A stretch of 64,000 bases of DNA, taken from SIAQ01 sp963767835 (GTDB lineage: Bacteria; Planctomycetota; Planctomycetia; Gemmatales; Gemmataceae). Numbering within the stretch: position 1 is the first letter of the stretch; every line of letters begins with the position of its first letter. The position numbers were made by a program, and so were the translations under genes. This document shows positions 38,344-47,391 of this stretch, piece after piece. The stretch spans positions 310,001 to 374,000 of the forward strand of contig CAVYFY010000002.1 of NCBI GenBank assembly GCA_963767835.1. Reading direction: 5' to 3'. A model generated the notes under the pieces. The model made no database searches, was not told the DNA's origin, and saw only the letters and a list, made by a program, of their open reading frames with translations.

Positions 38344-38883
38344 CTACTCCGGCGTCACGATTTCCACCAGTTCGATTGCCGGCTTGCCGTCGCAATGGAT
38401 CAGCGCCAAGCGGCCATAGGCGGTTTCGGGCCGAGTCAAGCCGAACCACTGAATCATCTGCGGTCCCGGTGTGACGCGCAAGTAATCGGTCGGCTCAATG
38501 CGCCGCAGCACATTGTGCTCGATCAGGATTCGGCCCAACGGTGTTCGTTCCGCGAGAATCTCGGCGCGCACTTCCGGACTGCAATAGTTCAGCCAGATCA
38601 GCACCAGCCCGAATTGCACAATGCGGCCAGCCCCCTTTTTGGCAAGCAGAATCTTGCGGGCGTAGCTGTCGCCGTCATGTTTGCGTTCGAGCACCTTGAC
38701 ATCGACCAGGCTGCCGTGGTGCGCCTCGACCGTCACCGTCATGTGATGTTCGTGGACCAGCAGAGTGTGATAGGGTTGCGGCATCTGATCGGCGGCGATG
38801 ACATCGAATTCGCGCAAATAGGACGCCGGCGGAAAGAGCTGAAACAAGGTGGCGAGATCGGGACCGGCGCTCAAGGATTTCAC
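38344..38883 (-). CDS. Chorismate pyruvate-lyase-like protein (DUF98/Rv2949c type)
   Basis: 179 residues from a GTG at 38883. The pattern H-x-M-T-V-T-V-E-x-x-H-G, V-D-V-K-V-L, Y-A-R-K-I-L-L, V-Q-F-G-L-V-L-I-W-L-N, V-R-A-E-I-L and T-P-L-G-R-I-L matches the UbiC-like lyase superfamily that releases pyruvate from chorismate to give 4-hydroxybenzoate. No quinone or phenolic-lipid genes are adjacent, so the actual pathway is open. Confidence 0.65.
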   Translation of the reverse strand: MKSLSAGPDLATLFQLFPPASYLREFDVIAADQMPQPYHTLLVHEHHMTVTVEAHHGSLVDVKVLERKHDGDSYARKILLAKKGAGRIVQFGLVLIWLNYCSPEVRAEILAERTPLGRILIEHNVLRRIEPTDYLRVTPGPQMIQWFGLTRPETAYGRLALIHCDGKPAIELVEIVTPE

Positions 38884-38902
38884 CCAAAAAAATCCGCTTG
38901 CC

Positions 38903-38936
38903 TTTAGCGTTCGCGCGGCGCCATGCGAACGCTAAA
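38903..38936. repeat. Inverted repeat, TTTAGCGTTCGC family
   Basis: Perfect 12-bp arms (38903-38914, 38925-38936) with a 10-base loop; CTTGC and GCAAG extend the pairing outside. It lies just past the ThuA stop and could terminate that transcript. The same arm sequence recurs at 57336-57385. Confidence 0.8.
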
Positions 38937-38949
38937 CGCAAGTAGGGGA

Positions 38950-39740
38950 TTATTTCTCCATGCCGAACATGTAGCGCAGGCCGCCAAGGATGTGTTCCTG
39001 GAAACGCGGATCCTCCCAGACCTGCTCGCGATGGCCCAGTGCCGTGTAGAAGACGCGGCCCTTGCCGTACTCGTGCGTCCAGGCCAGGGCATTGTCTTTA
39101 TCCGCACGCTTGCCTTGATTCTTGACCGAATCCATGTCGAGTCGCATGAGCACATGAACCTTGTCGCGGCCAAAGGGGGCTTTGAATTGGTAAATCTCGT
39201 CCGTGATCACGAAGCTGTCGCCCAGGTGCTTGGTGGCGATGTGCTTCTTGTCCTCGACGATAACCTTGATTTTTTCATGCCAAGGATGACCGTCGAAATA
39301 GCCGCCGATCAGGTCGCCGTATTCTTTCCATTTGTAGAAGGTGTCGGTCGCGCAATGGCTGCCGCCGAAGCCCTTGCCGCTCTTGACGAACGCGAGCAGG
39401 TCGGACTTCTGGGTGTCGCTCAGCGGGAGCTCGCCGGTGGTGTAGAAGAAGACGGCGTCGTATTTCTTGAGGTTTTCGGCGTCGATGGCCTTGCGCGAAT
39501 CCTGCGTGAAATCGACCTCGAAGAACGGATGCTTCTTCGCCAGTTCGACGAAGGTCTTTTCGACCAGGCACATGTCCTTGCCATTGCGATTGACAACGCT
39601 GTGGACAAACCCGCGCGATTCGGTGATGAGCAGCAGCCGTTTCTTTGCGCCTTTTCGCCGGCAGCCGGCGGCGTTTGCGCGTGGCTCGGGGCGGCGAAAA
39701 GGAACAGCCCCATCACGAGGGCAAGGATCAAATTTCTCAT
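38950..39740 (-). CDS. Secreted ThuA-domain protein (frameshifted near the N-terminus)
   Basis: The ATG at 39740, with GGAGATCGC upstream, opens a signal peptide (M-R-N-L-I-L-A-L-V-M-G-L-F-L-F-A). A one-base deletion near 39649, just after the signal (expected A-A-K-K-R-L-L-L-I-T-E-S), shifts the frame. The rest to 38950 is a complete ThuA/GATase1-like domain: Y-D-A-V-F-F-Y-T-T-G-E-L, G-K-G-F-G-G-S-H-C-A-T-D, W-T-H-E-Y-G-K-G-R-V-F-Y-T-A-L-G-H. Planctomycete ThuA proteins are secreted and linked to sugar utilisation; the family function is not biochemically settled. Confidence 0.8.
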
Positions 39741-39862
39741 ATGCGATCTCCTTGAGTGTGGCAACGATGCAACGGTTACGATACGAATTCGCCCCGAAAC
39801 CGCAAGCGAACCCGGCTGCGACGATGAGTGGACGTTGCTGTTGGGCGGAATAAATTCCTCTC

Positions 39863-40595
39863 ATGCTCGTAATTTCCGAACGCGATATCGCCGCGGGCGG
39901 ACCGGGGCGGATCATGACGGTTTGCTGGCGGCAATGGCGGGTCGAGCGCAGGTTGGCCAAACGCGGCGTGCGCTTTCGCGCCACCGCTCTCGAACAGGTT
40001 CTCGCCGCTTATGCCGCCATGTCGCCGGCGGAATTCGACGCCATCAATGGCCCGCAGGAATGGGCGAATTGGCGAACCATCCCGCGTGCCTTGAACGGCC
40101 ACGTCCCCAATCGGCCCCTGCGCGTCCTCGATCTGGGTTGCGGCAGCCGGCGGTTCGACGCGCGTGCTGGCTTATTACTGCCCGATCGGCTCGCACATCA
40201 GCGGCTACGAGTTGGCCGAGCCGATCCTCGATTACGCTCGGCGTCGTCGCTATCAACATCGCAGCGGGATGGCGACGACAGTCGATTTCGTCTGCCAGGC
40301 GGTGACACAGCGACTGAGGGAGCCGAATGCGAGCGTGGACGTGATCAATGCCAGCGGCATCGTCGGGCATCATCTCAAGGCGGAGACGATTTGGCCGCTG
40401 CTGGCCGAGATCAAGCGCGTGCTGAAACCGGGCGGCGTGGCCATGCTCGACGTGGGGCCGACCCTGCGTGGCCGCGTCTTGCGCCGCATTATGGCCGCGG
40501 CAGGATTCGCGTTCCTGGGGCATTATCGCTGCTGGTTCGGCGACTTGACCGGCGAGATGGTTTTTCGGCGACGAAGCCTTGATGCCGAAAGCTGA
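39863..40595 (+). CDS. SAM-dependent methyltransferase (frameshifted)
   Basis: The first frame from 39863 gives an N-terminal helical part and V-L-D-L-G-C-G-S. One extra base near 40147 (AGCC for AGC) then shifts to the frame ending at 40595: G-G-S-T-R-V-L-A-Y-Y-C, G-Y-E-L-A-E-P-I, I-N-A-S-G-I-V-G-H-H-L, L-K-P-G-G-V-A-M-L-D-V-G. Together they make a complete Rossmann methyltransferase of about 244 residues. The glycine motif I is restored exactly when the extra C is removed. Substrate unknown. Confidence 0.75.
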
Positions 40596-40697
40596 TGACG
40601 CCACCTGTTTTTTTTCTCCCAGCTCAAAAATCTGAACTATAGTTGATTGGCCCTGTGTAATGCGTGGGGGTGGAAGTGCCATTTGTGGAGGGCGCCC

Positions 40698-41153
40698 GTG
40701 CTCGTCTTGCGCAAGTTCAAAGCGTTGGTTGCCGATCCGGTCGAAAGCGTTTTCCTGCAGGTGCCGCGGGCGCTGGCGGTGTCGGTGTTGGCATTGGCGC
40801 TCGATTTCGGTATTTACGCGCTCTTCCTGCAAATCGGCTTGCCCGCACTGATGGCGGCGATCATTGGCTACCTGGCCGGCGGCGTGCTGCAATACGTCCT
40901 CTGCTCACTGTGGGTTTTCTCGACGGCGTTGAAGGGCGATCCGCTTGGTTTCGCCGCCTTCCTGATCCTGTCGCTGGTCGGCCTGGGCATCACGGAGGCC
41001 GTAATCCTGATCGCTCACAATGGGCTCGGACTCGACCCGTACCTGGCGAAGATCGGCGCCGTCGGCCTGGCGTTCACCTGGAATTTCCTGAGCCGCAAAT
41101 ACCTGCTGTTCCGCGCGAAGCAGGCGTTGCCCGGGCCCGTTCCCAACCCCTAA
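40698..41153 (+). CDS. GtrA-family membrane protein
   Basis: 151 residues. The GTG at 40698, with GGAGGG seven bases upstream, is preferred to the TTG at 40647. Four transmembrane helices: A-V-S-V-L-A-L-A-L-D-F-G-I-Y-A-L; G-Y-L-A-G-G-V-L-Q-Y; F-A-A-F-L-I-L-S-L-V-G-L-G-I-T-E; and A-K-I-G-A-V-G-L-A-F-T-W-N-F-L-S-R-K-Y. The W-N-F-x-x-R-K-Y-x-x-F ending is the GtrA signature. GtrA proteins are proposed to flip undecaprenyl-phosphate sugars. The polytopic membrane gene 15 bases downstream is a plausible partner. Confidence 0.88.
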   Translation: MLVLRKFKALVADPVESVFLQVPRALAVSVLALALDFGIYALFLQIGLPALMAAIIGYLAGGVLQYVLCSLWVFSTALKGDPLGFAAFLILSLVGLGITEAVILIAHNGLGLDPYLAKIGAVGLAFTWNFLSRKYLLFRAKQALPGPVPNP

Positions 41154-41168
41154 TCCTTATCCCCGACC

Positions 41169-42446
41169 ATGAACCTTCACTTCCCCTCTGATTGGATTGC
41201 CAAGGCGGATGACGTATTCGCTCGCTTGGCGGAAAAGCCGTGGGTGCTGTTCATCATTCTGCTGGCGACCAACACGATTGCCCGGCCTTATGCCGGCATC
41301 ACCCACGATGCGCGTCTCTACAGCGTACAGGTTCTCAACCGGGTCGAAGGCGGAACATATGCCGACGATCTTTTTTTTCGCTACGGCTCCCAGGATGATT
41401 ACTCGCTTTTCTCCCGGGTCGCGGCGCCGCTGGTCTTCGTGCTTGGGCTGCCAGTCGCTTTTTTCGTGATCTATCTTGCGAGCAAGGCGATGCTGATCTG
41501 GGGCATGATGCGGCTGGTGCAGACACTGATTCCCGATCGGACGGCCGGCGTTTTGGCGCTGATCTACTGCATGACCGTGCCGATCCGCTACGGCGGGCAG
41601 TACATCCTGAACGTGCAGGAAAATTTCGTGACGCCGCGCATGCTTGCCATCGCCCTGGTGTTGATCGGGCTGGATTTCATGCTGCGGGGCCGGCCGCTGA
41701 TTTCCGGACTGGTATTGTTGTTCGCGGCGGCGCTGCATCCGCTCATGGCATTCGGCGGCTTGCTGATCTGGGGCGCCTACCACGCCTGGCAATTCCTGGG
41801 CGGCCGAGCGTTCTTCGCAGTGACGGCTGTTGTGGCCGCGGTGGCGGCGGTCATTCTGGCGTATGAGCCGATTGGTTTGCGTTGCTTCGGCGCCATGGAT
41901 GACGATTGGCGTGAGGCGATTCTCCATGCCAGCTCATTCAACTTTCCATCGGAATGGGGCCGGGAAGACTGGTGGTATCTGGCTTTTCAGCTGGCAATTG
42001 CCGGCGCGGCGCTTTGGCGCTACCGCGGCGATCCGGTAAGAGCCCGTTTCGTGGCCGTCGTTTTGCTGGTGTCGCTGGCCGGCATTCTCGGCGCGAGTCT
42101 GGCGGAACGATTGCCATATGCGTTATTTCTGCAGGGCCAACCTTATCGCGCCTTATGGATTTTGGCGATTCTGCACCTGGCATGGGCCTGCGCGCTGTTC
42201 GCCGCATGGCGCGCGCTTCCTCCACGACGGCCCAGGTCGCGGCATGCGCTGTGCTCGCCTATCTTTGCTGCGTCAATGGTCTCCTTGATGAAATGCTCTT
42301 TCCCTTGTTCGTGTTGCCGTTCGCGGTGTTTCTGCTGCGCGGTCTGGAACGCGACCCGCGCGATTCAGCCTGGCTGCTGCACAGCCTGCAAACGAGCCTC
42401 GTCATCGGCGGAATCGGCTGGACGGCGTATAAGTACCTTTTGTTGA
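41169..42446 (+). CDS. Polytopic membrane protein, N-terminal part (frameshifted)
   Basis: Eight or more hydrophobic helices in the first 350 residues, with a GT-C-like opening (W-V-L-F-I-I-L-L-A-T-N-T-I-A-R then G-I-T-H-D-A-R-L-Y at residues 44-52, reminiscent of the acidic first-loop motif of lipid-linked glycosyltransferases). A T is missing in the CTTTCC run near 42217 (expected A-L-S-S-T-T-A-Q), after which this frame is noise to 42446. Linked to gtrA. A sugar-transfer or assembly role is inferred, not shown. Confidence 0.7.
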   Translation: MNLHFPSDWIAKADDVFARLAEKPWVLFIILLATNTIARPYAGITHDARLYSVQVLNRVEGGTYADDLFFRYGSQDDYSLFSRVAAPLVFVLGLPVAFFVIYLASKAMLIWGMMRLVQTLIPDRTAGVLALIYCMTVPIRYGGQYILNVQENFVTPRMLAIALVLIGLDFMLRGRPLISGLVLLFAAALHPLMAFGGLLIWGAYHAWQFLGGRAFFAVTAVVAAVAAVILAYEPIGLRCFGAMDDDWREAILHASSFNFPSEWGREDWWYLAFQLAIAGAALWRYRGDPVRARFVAVVLLVSLAGILGASLAERLPYALFLQGQPYRALWILAILHLAWACALFAAWRALPPRRPRSRHALCSPIFAASMVSLMKCSFPCSCCRSRCFCCAVWNATRAIQPGCCTACKRASSSAESAGRRISTFC

Positions 42447-43177
42447 CGATCGGTTTCGATCGGCTCGTGAACAAGTACATGGAGATGCGTGACGACGTCG
42501 AGGTACTTCTGGCGAATCTGGGACCGATCTTGATTACCCTGGTGCTTGCCGCGATTCTGGTGCGGGTCAGCACGCCGTGGCGGCGTCGCTCGGTCAGTTG
42601 CGTCGCGGCTGGCTGTCTGGGCTTGCAGGCGCTCTTTTTTGTTTTTCCCAAGACCGATTTCTATGCGGAGCACTGTGCGCGCTACCGGGCCGACCTGGGC
42701 CGCATGCGGGCTGAACTGGATGCCGAGCGCGATCCCGCGGCGCCATTGCCTACCGTTTACTGCAACCTGGGTTGTCTCGATTATGTGTGGCTCGACCTGC
42801 GCTCCAAGAGCTATTTCGATTGGTGGCAGGCGGGCGGCTTCATGTTTCGCCGCGAGATGGCGCTCGAAGGGCAACGCCGCGCCTGCCTGGTCGCCGCGTT
42901 TGAGGTCGAGCGCTTCCGCAAATATGAAAACGACATGAGCGACGGCGAAAAAGAATCCGTGGGCCGTTTCTTCAAAACCGACTTTGGCAAAACACACCTG
43001 ACGCAGCGCGATCTCGCCCGCCTGTGCCAGGAGCCCAACCTCGATTATGTCCTGATCGAACAACGCTTCGAGGGACTCTACGCGGCCCGGCACGGCCGAC
43101 TGTTTTTGTATCCGTGCCAGCAAGTACGCACGGCCCTGGGCTTGCCGAGTCCCATTAGGGCAGTCGCATCGCGTTGA
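42218..43177 (+). CDS. Polytopic membrane protein, C-terminal part of the same gene
   Basis: Continues with four more helices (V-A-A-C-A-V-L-A-Y-L, L-F-P-L-F-V-L-P-F-A-V-F-L-L, P-I-L-I-T-L-V-L-A-A-I-L). A soluble C-terminal domain of about 170 residues follows (T-V-Y-C-N-L-G-C-L-D-Y-V-W-L-D-L-R-S-K-S-Y, F-D-W-W-Q-A-G-G-F-M-F-R-R-E). The restored protein is about 670 residues. The soluble domain looks conserved, but I cannot name it confidently. The stop is 21 bases before a long inverted repeat. Confidence 0.7.
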   Translation, partial: SSTTAQVAACAVLAYLCCVNGLLDEMLFPLFVLPFAVFLLRGLERDPRDSAWLLHSLQTSLVIGGIGWTAYKYLLLTIGFDRLVNKYMEMRDDVEVLLANLGPILITLVLAAILVRVSTPWRRRSVSCVAAGCLGLQALFFVFPKTDFYAEHCARYRADLGRMRAELDAERDPAAPLPTVYCNLGCLDYVWLDLRSKSYFDWWQAGGFMFRREMALEGQRRACLVAAFEVERFRKYENDMSDGEKESVGRFFKTDFGKTHLTQRDLARLCQEPNLDYVLIEQRFEGLYAARHGRLFLYPCQQVRTALGLPSPIRAVASR

Positions 43178-43198
43178 TTGCAACCGAATTTGAAAAAT

Positions 43199-43304
43199 TT
43201 AGCCACGGATGAAACACGGATGAACACGGATCGGAAATTTGTGGAATTGCAAGAGTTGTGCGCCACGCGATCATCCGTGTGCCATCTGTGTTTCATCCGT
43301 GGCT
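43199..43304. repeat. Long inverted repeat, TTAGCCACGGATGAAACACGG family
   Basis: Arms of about 32 bp at 43199-43231 and 43273-43304, imperfect, built from CACGGATGA-type repeats, around an AT-richer loop of about 41 bases. It fills the gap between two convergent genes. A second copy with the same arms but a different loop lies at 54961-55058. Confidence 0.88.
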
Positions 43305-43317
43305 ATGACTTCGGGTG

Positions 43318-44682
43318 CTATGACAGATGAGCGGGGCGTTTGCCCAGGGTGACGGTTACCTGAAGCCGCTCGGCGCCGCGCACGACTTCGAGCGTCGCCT
43401 GAGCGCCTGGTTCCAGATCGACGACGAGTTGACGGAAATGGCGGATCGCCTGTACGCGGCTCAGGCTGTCCTTGTTGACGCGGACGATGATGTCGCCGGC
43501 CTTCAGCCCGGCTTTTTCGCCGGCTTCGCCCTCCACCACGTCCTTGACGATGATGCCGCCTTCATCGAGCCTAAGCGTTTTTGCCTGCGTGGCCGGCAGC
43601 TCCTCCATGGCGATGCCAAGGTAGCCACGTGGGACTTCGCCCTTGGTCAGGAGCAGATGGGCGATTTTCTTGGCGGTGTTGGCCGGGATGGCGAAACCGA
43701 TGCCCTGATTGAGGCCGTTATCCGAAGCGATGGCGACGTTGATGCCTGCGACGTGGCCGAACTGATCGAACAAGGGCCCGCCGCTGTTACCCGGATTAAT
43801 GGCGGCATCGGTTTGCAGCAACTCGACCATATCGAGCATGCTTAGCAGCCGCCCCTTGGCGCTGATGACCCCTTGCGTGACGGTTTGCTTCAAACCGAGC
43901 GGGCTGCCGATCGCCAGTGCCCAATCACCGACCTGCACGTCCGTGTCGCTGTCAGCAAAAACCGCGCTCTGCTGGGCTTCTTCTTTCAGCCCCGCCGGCA
44001 ATTCGCCCGGCAGCTGGATGACGGCCAAGTCGGTCATCGCGTCGGACACCACCGCCTCCAGATCGACGCCAATCGACCGCCCGCTGGCAAATGAGATGCG
44101 CAAGCGCTCGGCCCTCTTGACGACGTGATGGTTGGTGAGAATCACGCCTGGCTTGACGATGATCCCCGAGCCGACGCCCATCTGTAGATACTGGCGGTCG
44201 TTGTCCGCATCGAACACCAGGGCCTTCTTGCCGAGCTTTCCCAATTCGTCCTTGGTCGGTTCGCGATAGTTGACGACATTGACGACATTCGGCATTACCT
44301 TGCGAATCACTTCGCGGAAACCAAGCGAGGTGAAATGGGCGCGCTTGTCGAGCAGATCGAGCCGGGCATCGGCATGCTCGGCCTCCGCTTTGAGCTCGGC
44401 CCGGCGCTTCATGTAGAACGACTCCGCGTCGGCATGGGCCTCCACGAGCCGCCAATGGAAAAGCAGATGCGGAATGGCGTAAATCAGCAGTATGAGAAGT
44501 GGGATCAGCAGCATGCTCGGCAAGACCCAGTTCCACAGGCCGCCGCCGACGCGCTCGGGCGCCGCCGGTTTGGCTGGCGGTGCGACCGGCGCCGCAGTGA
44601 TCGCGGCGGCCAAGGGCGGAGCGGGATCGCCGAGCTCCATTGCGGGAGTTGCCGGGATCGAAGCATTGTCGTTGGGATTCAT
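43318..44682 (-). CDS. Membrane-anchored HtrA/DegS-type serine protease with PDZ domain
   Basis: 454 residues from the ATG at 44682; the frame to 44844 runs through an inverted repeat and is not used. An Ala/Pro-rich cytoplasmic leader is followed by one transmembrane helix (about 51-72) and a short coiled segment. The trypsin-like domain has H186 (T-N-H-H-V-V), D218 (T-D-L-A-V-I) and S300 (G-N-S-G-G-P). One PDZ domain at the end carries G-Y-L-G-I at its carboxylate loop. DegS-like proteases sense envelope stress or trim surface proteins; only one PDZ and a TM anchor favour the DegS type. Confidence 0.92.
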   Translation of the reverse strand: MNPNDNASIPATPAMELGDPAPPLAAAITAAPVAPPAKPAAPERVGGGLWNWVLPSMLLIPLLILLIYAIPHLLFHWRLVEAHADAESFYMKRRAELKAEAEHADARLDLLDKRAHFTSLGFREVIRKVMPNVVNVVNYREPTKDELGKLGKKALVFDADNDRQYLQMGVGSGIIVKPGVILTNHHVVKRAERLRISFASGRSIGVDLEAVVSDAMTDLAVIQLPGELPAGLKEEAQQSAVFADSDTDVQVGDWALAIGSPLGLKQTVTQGVISAKGRLLSMLDMVELLQTDAAINPGNSGGPLFDQFGHVAGINVAIASDNGLNQGIGFAIPANTAKKIAHLLLTKGEVPRGYLGIAMEELPATQAKTLRLDEGGIIVKDVVEGEAGEKAGLKAGDIIVRVNKDSLSRVQAIRHFRQLVVDLEPGAQATLEVVRGAERLQVTVTLGKRPAHLS

Positions 44683-44775
44683 TGGATAAGCCAATCGCCG
44701 GAGCCAAGGTAAAGGGAATCGCCTTGGTCCATTATAGCGCGGTAGGCAGTGGCAACCTTTATCGCCACGAAATTC

Positions 44776-44844
44776 TTGGCCCCGCTTCGCAGAAGCGGAT
44801 GGGTTGGAGCGCCCAGTCCGCCCGCTTCTGCGAAGCGGGGCCAA
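44776..44844. repeat. Perfect 23-bp inverted repeat
   Basis: Arms 44776-44798 and 44822-44844 (TTGGCCCCGCTTCGCAGAAG core), loop of 23 bases. Between the HtrA start and the stop of the small VapD-linked gene, on the same strand, where it could act as a terminator or processing hairpin. Confidence 0.9.
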
Positions 44845-44862
44845 TCAACGCGCGATCGGAAG

Positions 44863-45072
44863 TTAGTGGGCCGACACCGGCTCTCCCAGCGGAGGCCAAT
44901 CGTTGTCGGAGCCTTCCTGCTCAATGGCCTTCAGCTGTTCTTCGCTGATGTCGAAATGCCCGGTCACCGTTTCATAAGATTTGCGCACGCTCTCGCCGGC
45001 GTCTTGCGTGGCGACCAGATGCGAGAAGATTTCCTTTTTTTCCTCGGTCGAAAGTCGGCGTCCTACGGACAT
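44863..45072 (-). CDS. Small acidic protein linked to VapD
   Basis: 69 residues with GAGGTG upstream. Helical and acidic (S-T-E-E-K-K-E-I-F-S-H-L-V, H-F-D-I-S-E-E-Q-L-K-A-I-E-Q-E-G, D-N-D-W-P-P-L ending). It starts 51 bases after the VapD stop. Its size, charge and position make it a candidate antitoxin or helper for VapD, analogous to VapX elsewhere but not obviously homologous. I cannot assign a family. Confidence 0.6.
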   Translation of the reverse strand: MSVGRRLSTEEKKEIFSHLVATQDAGESVRKSYETVTGHFDISEEQLKAIEQEGSDNDWPPLGEPVSAH

Positions 45073-45123
45073 GAAAGCACCTCTTCAAAAAAGACATCGT
45101 TCATGATGGCGGATTCGCCTCAG

Positions 45124-45426
45124 TCAGGCATCCTCATCGGCAGCCTGCCGGACGGCAGGCATCAGGTCGTTGAGCTCTTCGATGCGAAGCAGGCGGATGT
45201 CTGGCACCGAACCGGCGAACCACGGCAAAGACCGAGCCAAATCCATGGCGGCCAAGACGCAGGTTACCGCCGTGACGGTTTCGCCTCCAAAACACACGCT
45301 GCCCTGCTGCCACGTAAACGCGTGCCGCTGGAGAACCTTGCGAATCTCCAGGTAGGCATTGTTGTAAGGGTCGCCGTAATTGGCGCGCAACTGCTCGATG
45401 TCCATGTCGAAGGCGATCGCGTACAC
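45124..45426 (-). CDS. vapD: VapD-like (Cas2-fold) ribonuclease toxin
   Basis: 100 residues from a GTG at 45426. The VapD hallmarks are aligned: Y-A-I-A-F-D-M-D start, L-R-A-N-Y-G-D-P-Y-N-N-A-Y-L-E-I-R-K-V-L-Q-R-H, W-Q-Q-G-S-V, a T-C-V-L-A-A-M-D-L helix, L-P-W-F-A-G-S-V-P-D-I-R and a final acidic helix. VapD proteins of Haemophilus and Helicobacter are mRNA-cleaving toxins with a ferredoxin fold related to Cas2; the Asp in A-F-D-M-D is the expected catalytic residue. The longer frame to 45723 is noise. Confidence 0.82.
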   Translation of the reverse strand: MYAIAFDMDIEQLRANYGDPYNNAYLEIRKVLQRHAFTWQQGSVCFGGETVTAVTCVLAAMDLARSLPWFAGSVPDIRLLRIEELNDLMPAVRQAADEDA

Positions 45427-45721
45427 GCTCCCGGATCTCCGAAATGATTTCGGCATCCCCGAGCGAATTTGCGGCTCTGCCGAAACGGCCACCCCAACGG
45501 ACATCGCACAGACTCCTCGCGTACGTGGTCCAGTAAGCAACCTGACGAAGCGCTCCGAGCGCTTCCACCCGATATTTGAATTATACAGTGCAACGTCGAA
45601 ACCTTGCGAAAAAATCCTGGATTTTTCCGATCTTGCCCCGCTATGCTGATAGCGTTGTGCGAAAGCCGCGCCCCAGGACTTCACAAAAGATTCGGAACAA
45701 TCCAAACGGAAAGGGTTCTTC

Positions 45722-47081
45722 ATGCGAGCTTTAACAAAAACGCGGATGCTGACGGTCGTGACGCTACTGCTGGCAGCGGTCGGCGCGCTCCACGCTCAAG
45801 GCGGCAAAGAAATCGCCTACGATCTGCCGGCGCAAGGCGCTCGTCAACGGCATCATCGACGCCGACATCAAGAGGCTCGACGGGTTATACAAGCAACTGC
45901 ACAGCCATCCCGAACTTTCCCTCGAAGAGGAAAAAACGGCCGCCCGTCTCGCCAAGGAGCTAAAATCGCTTGGTTTCGACGTTACCGAAAAAATCGGCGG
46001 GCACGGCATCGTCGGCGTCCTGAAAAACGGCGTCGGCCCCACCGTACTCATTCGCACCGACATGGACGCCTTGCCGATCATGGAAAAAACCGGCGTTCCT
46101 TACGCCAGCAAAGCCCGCACGCGCGATAAAGACGGCAACGAAGTCGGCATCATGCACGCTTGCGGCCACGATATGCACATGACCTGCTGGGTCGGCACGG
46201 CTCGCGTCTTGGCCGGGCTGAAGAAGCACTGGCGCGGCACGCTCATCTTCATCGGCCAGCCCGCGGAGGAGGTCGGCGCCGGCGCCCGCATGATGCTCGC
46301 CGACGGCTTGTTCAAGCGCTTCCCACGCCCCGATTTCTGCCTCGGCCTGCACTGCGATGCGCGACTCCCGCACGGCCAGGTCGGTTACACCGAAGGCCTA
46401 TCGCTCGTCAATGTCGATACCGTCGAAATTCTGGTCAAAGGAAAAGGCGGCCATGGCTCCGCGCCGCACACCACCATCGACCCGATCGTGCTGTCCGCCC
46501 GCATCATTCTCGATTTGCAAACCATCGTCAGCCGCGAGAACAATCCGCTCGATCCTTGCGTGGTCACGGTCGGTTCGATTCACGGCGGCACGCGGCCCAA
46601 TATCATTCCCGCCGAAGTGAAAATGCAACTCACCGTGCGCACCACCAAGGACGCCGTCCGCGCCAAGGTGCTCGAAGCGATCCCGCGCATCGCCAAGGCC
46701 GCCGCGATCGGGGCGAAGGCGCCGGAGCCCGTGATCAAGATCGATCAAGATAATTTCACGCCCGCTCTTTACAACACGGCCGAGCTGGCGAAGAAGGCGA
46801 GCAACGTCTTCCGCGCCACGCTGGGGGCGGAGAAGGTGATCCTGCAAGAGCCATTGATGGGGGGCGAGGATTTTTCGCGCTATGGCCGCGAGGGGATACC
46901 GAGCTTTTTTTTCTTCCTGGGCACGCTGCCGCCGGACCGCATTGAAGCGATGCGCGCCGGCAAGACGCCGCCGATCTCGCTGCACTCGGACCTGTATTAT
47001 CCGGTGCCCGAGCCGTCGACTCGCACCGGCGTATTGGCGATGAGCATGGCGGCGCTGGATTTGTTGAAGGAAGCGAAGTGA
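45722..47081 (+). CDS. M20D-family amidohydrolase, exported (frameshifted)
   Basis: The ATG at 45722 opens a signal peptide (V-T-L-L-L-A-A-V-G-A-L-H-A). One extra C near 45833 (GCG-C-AAG) shifts the frame; removing it restores D-L-P-A-K-A-L-V-N-G-I-I-D-A-D. The rest is a complete hippurate hydrolase/IAA-amino-acid hydrolase-like enzyme: H-S-H-P-E-L-S, R-T-D-M-D-A-L-P-I, H-A-C-G-H-D-M-H with metal Cys/His, Q-P-A-E-E with the catalytic Glu, H-G-S-A-P-H, M-G-G-E-D-F. About 450 residues. It cleaves N-acyl or peptide amides; export is unusual for the family but common in planctomycetes. Confidence 0.88.
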
Positions 47082-47166
47082 TGTCGAGCGGGCGGAAAAA
47101 ACCTAGCCATTCAGGGCAGGATCCCATTATCATGGGTGAGGAAAGATCATCATCAAGGGGTCACGC

Positions 47167-47391
47167 ATGGCTGTCACCATGAAATCGCTCGGCATTGACC
47201 AATTGAGCGTCGATGATCGGTTGTTGTTGTTGGAGGAGATTTGGGACAGCATCGCCGCCGATCCGGACGCTGTACCGGTCACCGAATCGCAGAAGCAAGA
47301 TTTGCGAGATCGGTTGGACGAGTTCCAAGAGAATCCGAAGGCGGGCGCGCCGTGGGAGGAAGTCAAGGCTCGCTTACGGAGTAATCCATGA
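47167..47391 (+). CDS. Addiction-module antitoxin
   Basis: 74 residues, typical for the putative addiction-module component family: L-S-V-D-D-R-L-L-L-L-E-E-I-W-D-S-I near the start, then the P-V-T-E-S-Q-K-Q-D-L-R-D-R-L-D-E-F hinge and P-W-E-E-V-K-A-R-L end. It overlaps the toxin gene by four bases (ATGA), so the pair is coupled. Confidence 0.9.
   Translation: MAVTMKSLGIDQLSVDDRLLLLEEIWDSIAADPDAVPVTESQKQDLRDRLDEFQENPKAGAPWEEVKARLRSNP

Noticed and set aside
45427..45721. Coding content upstream of VapD
   Set aside because: Short frames on both strands without motifs; treated as intergenic.
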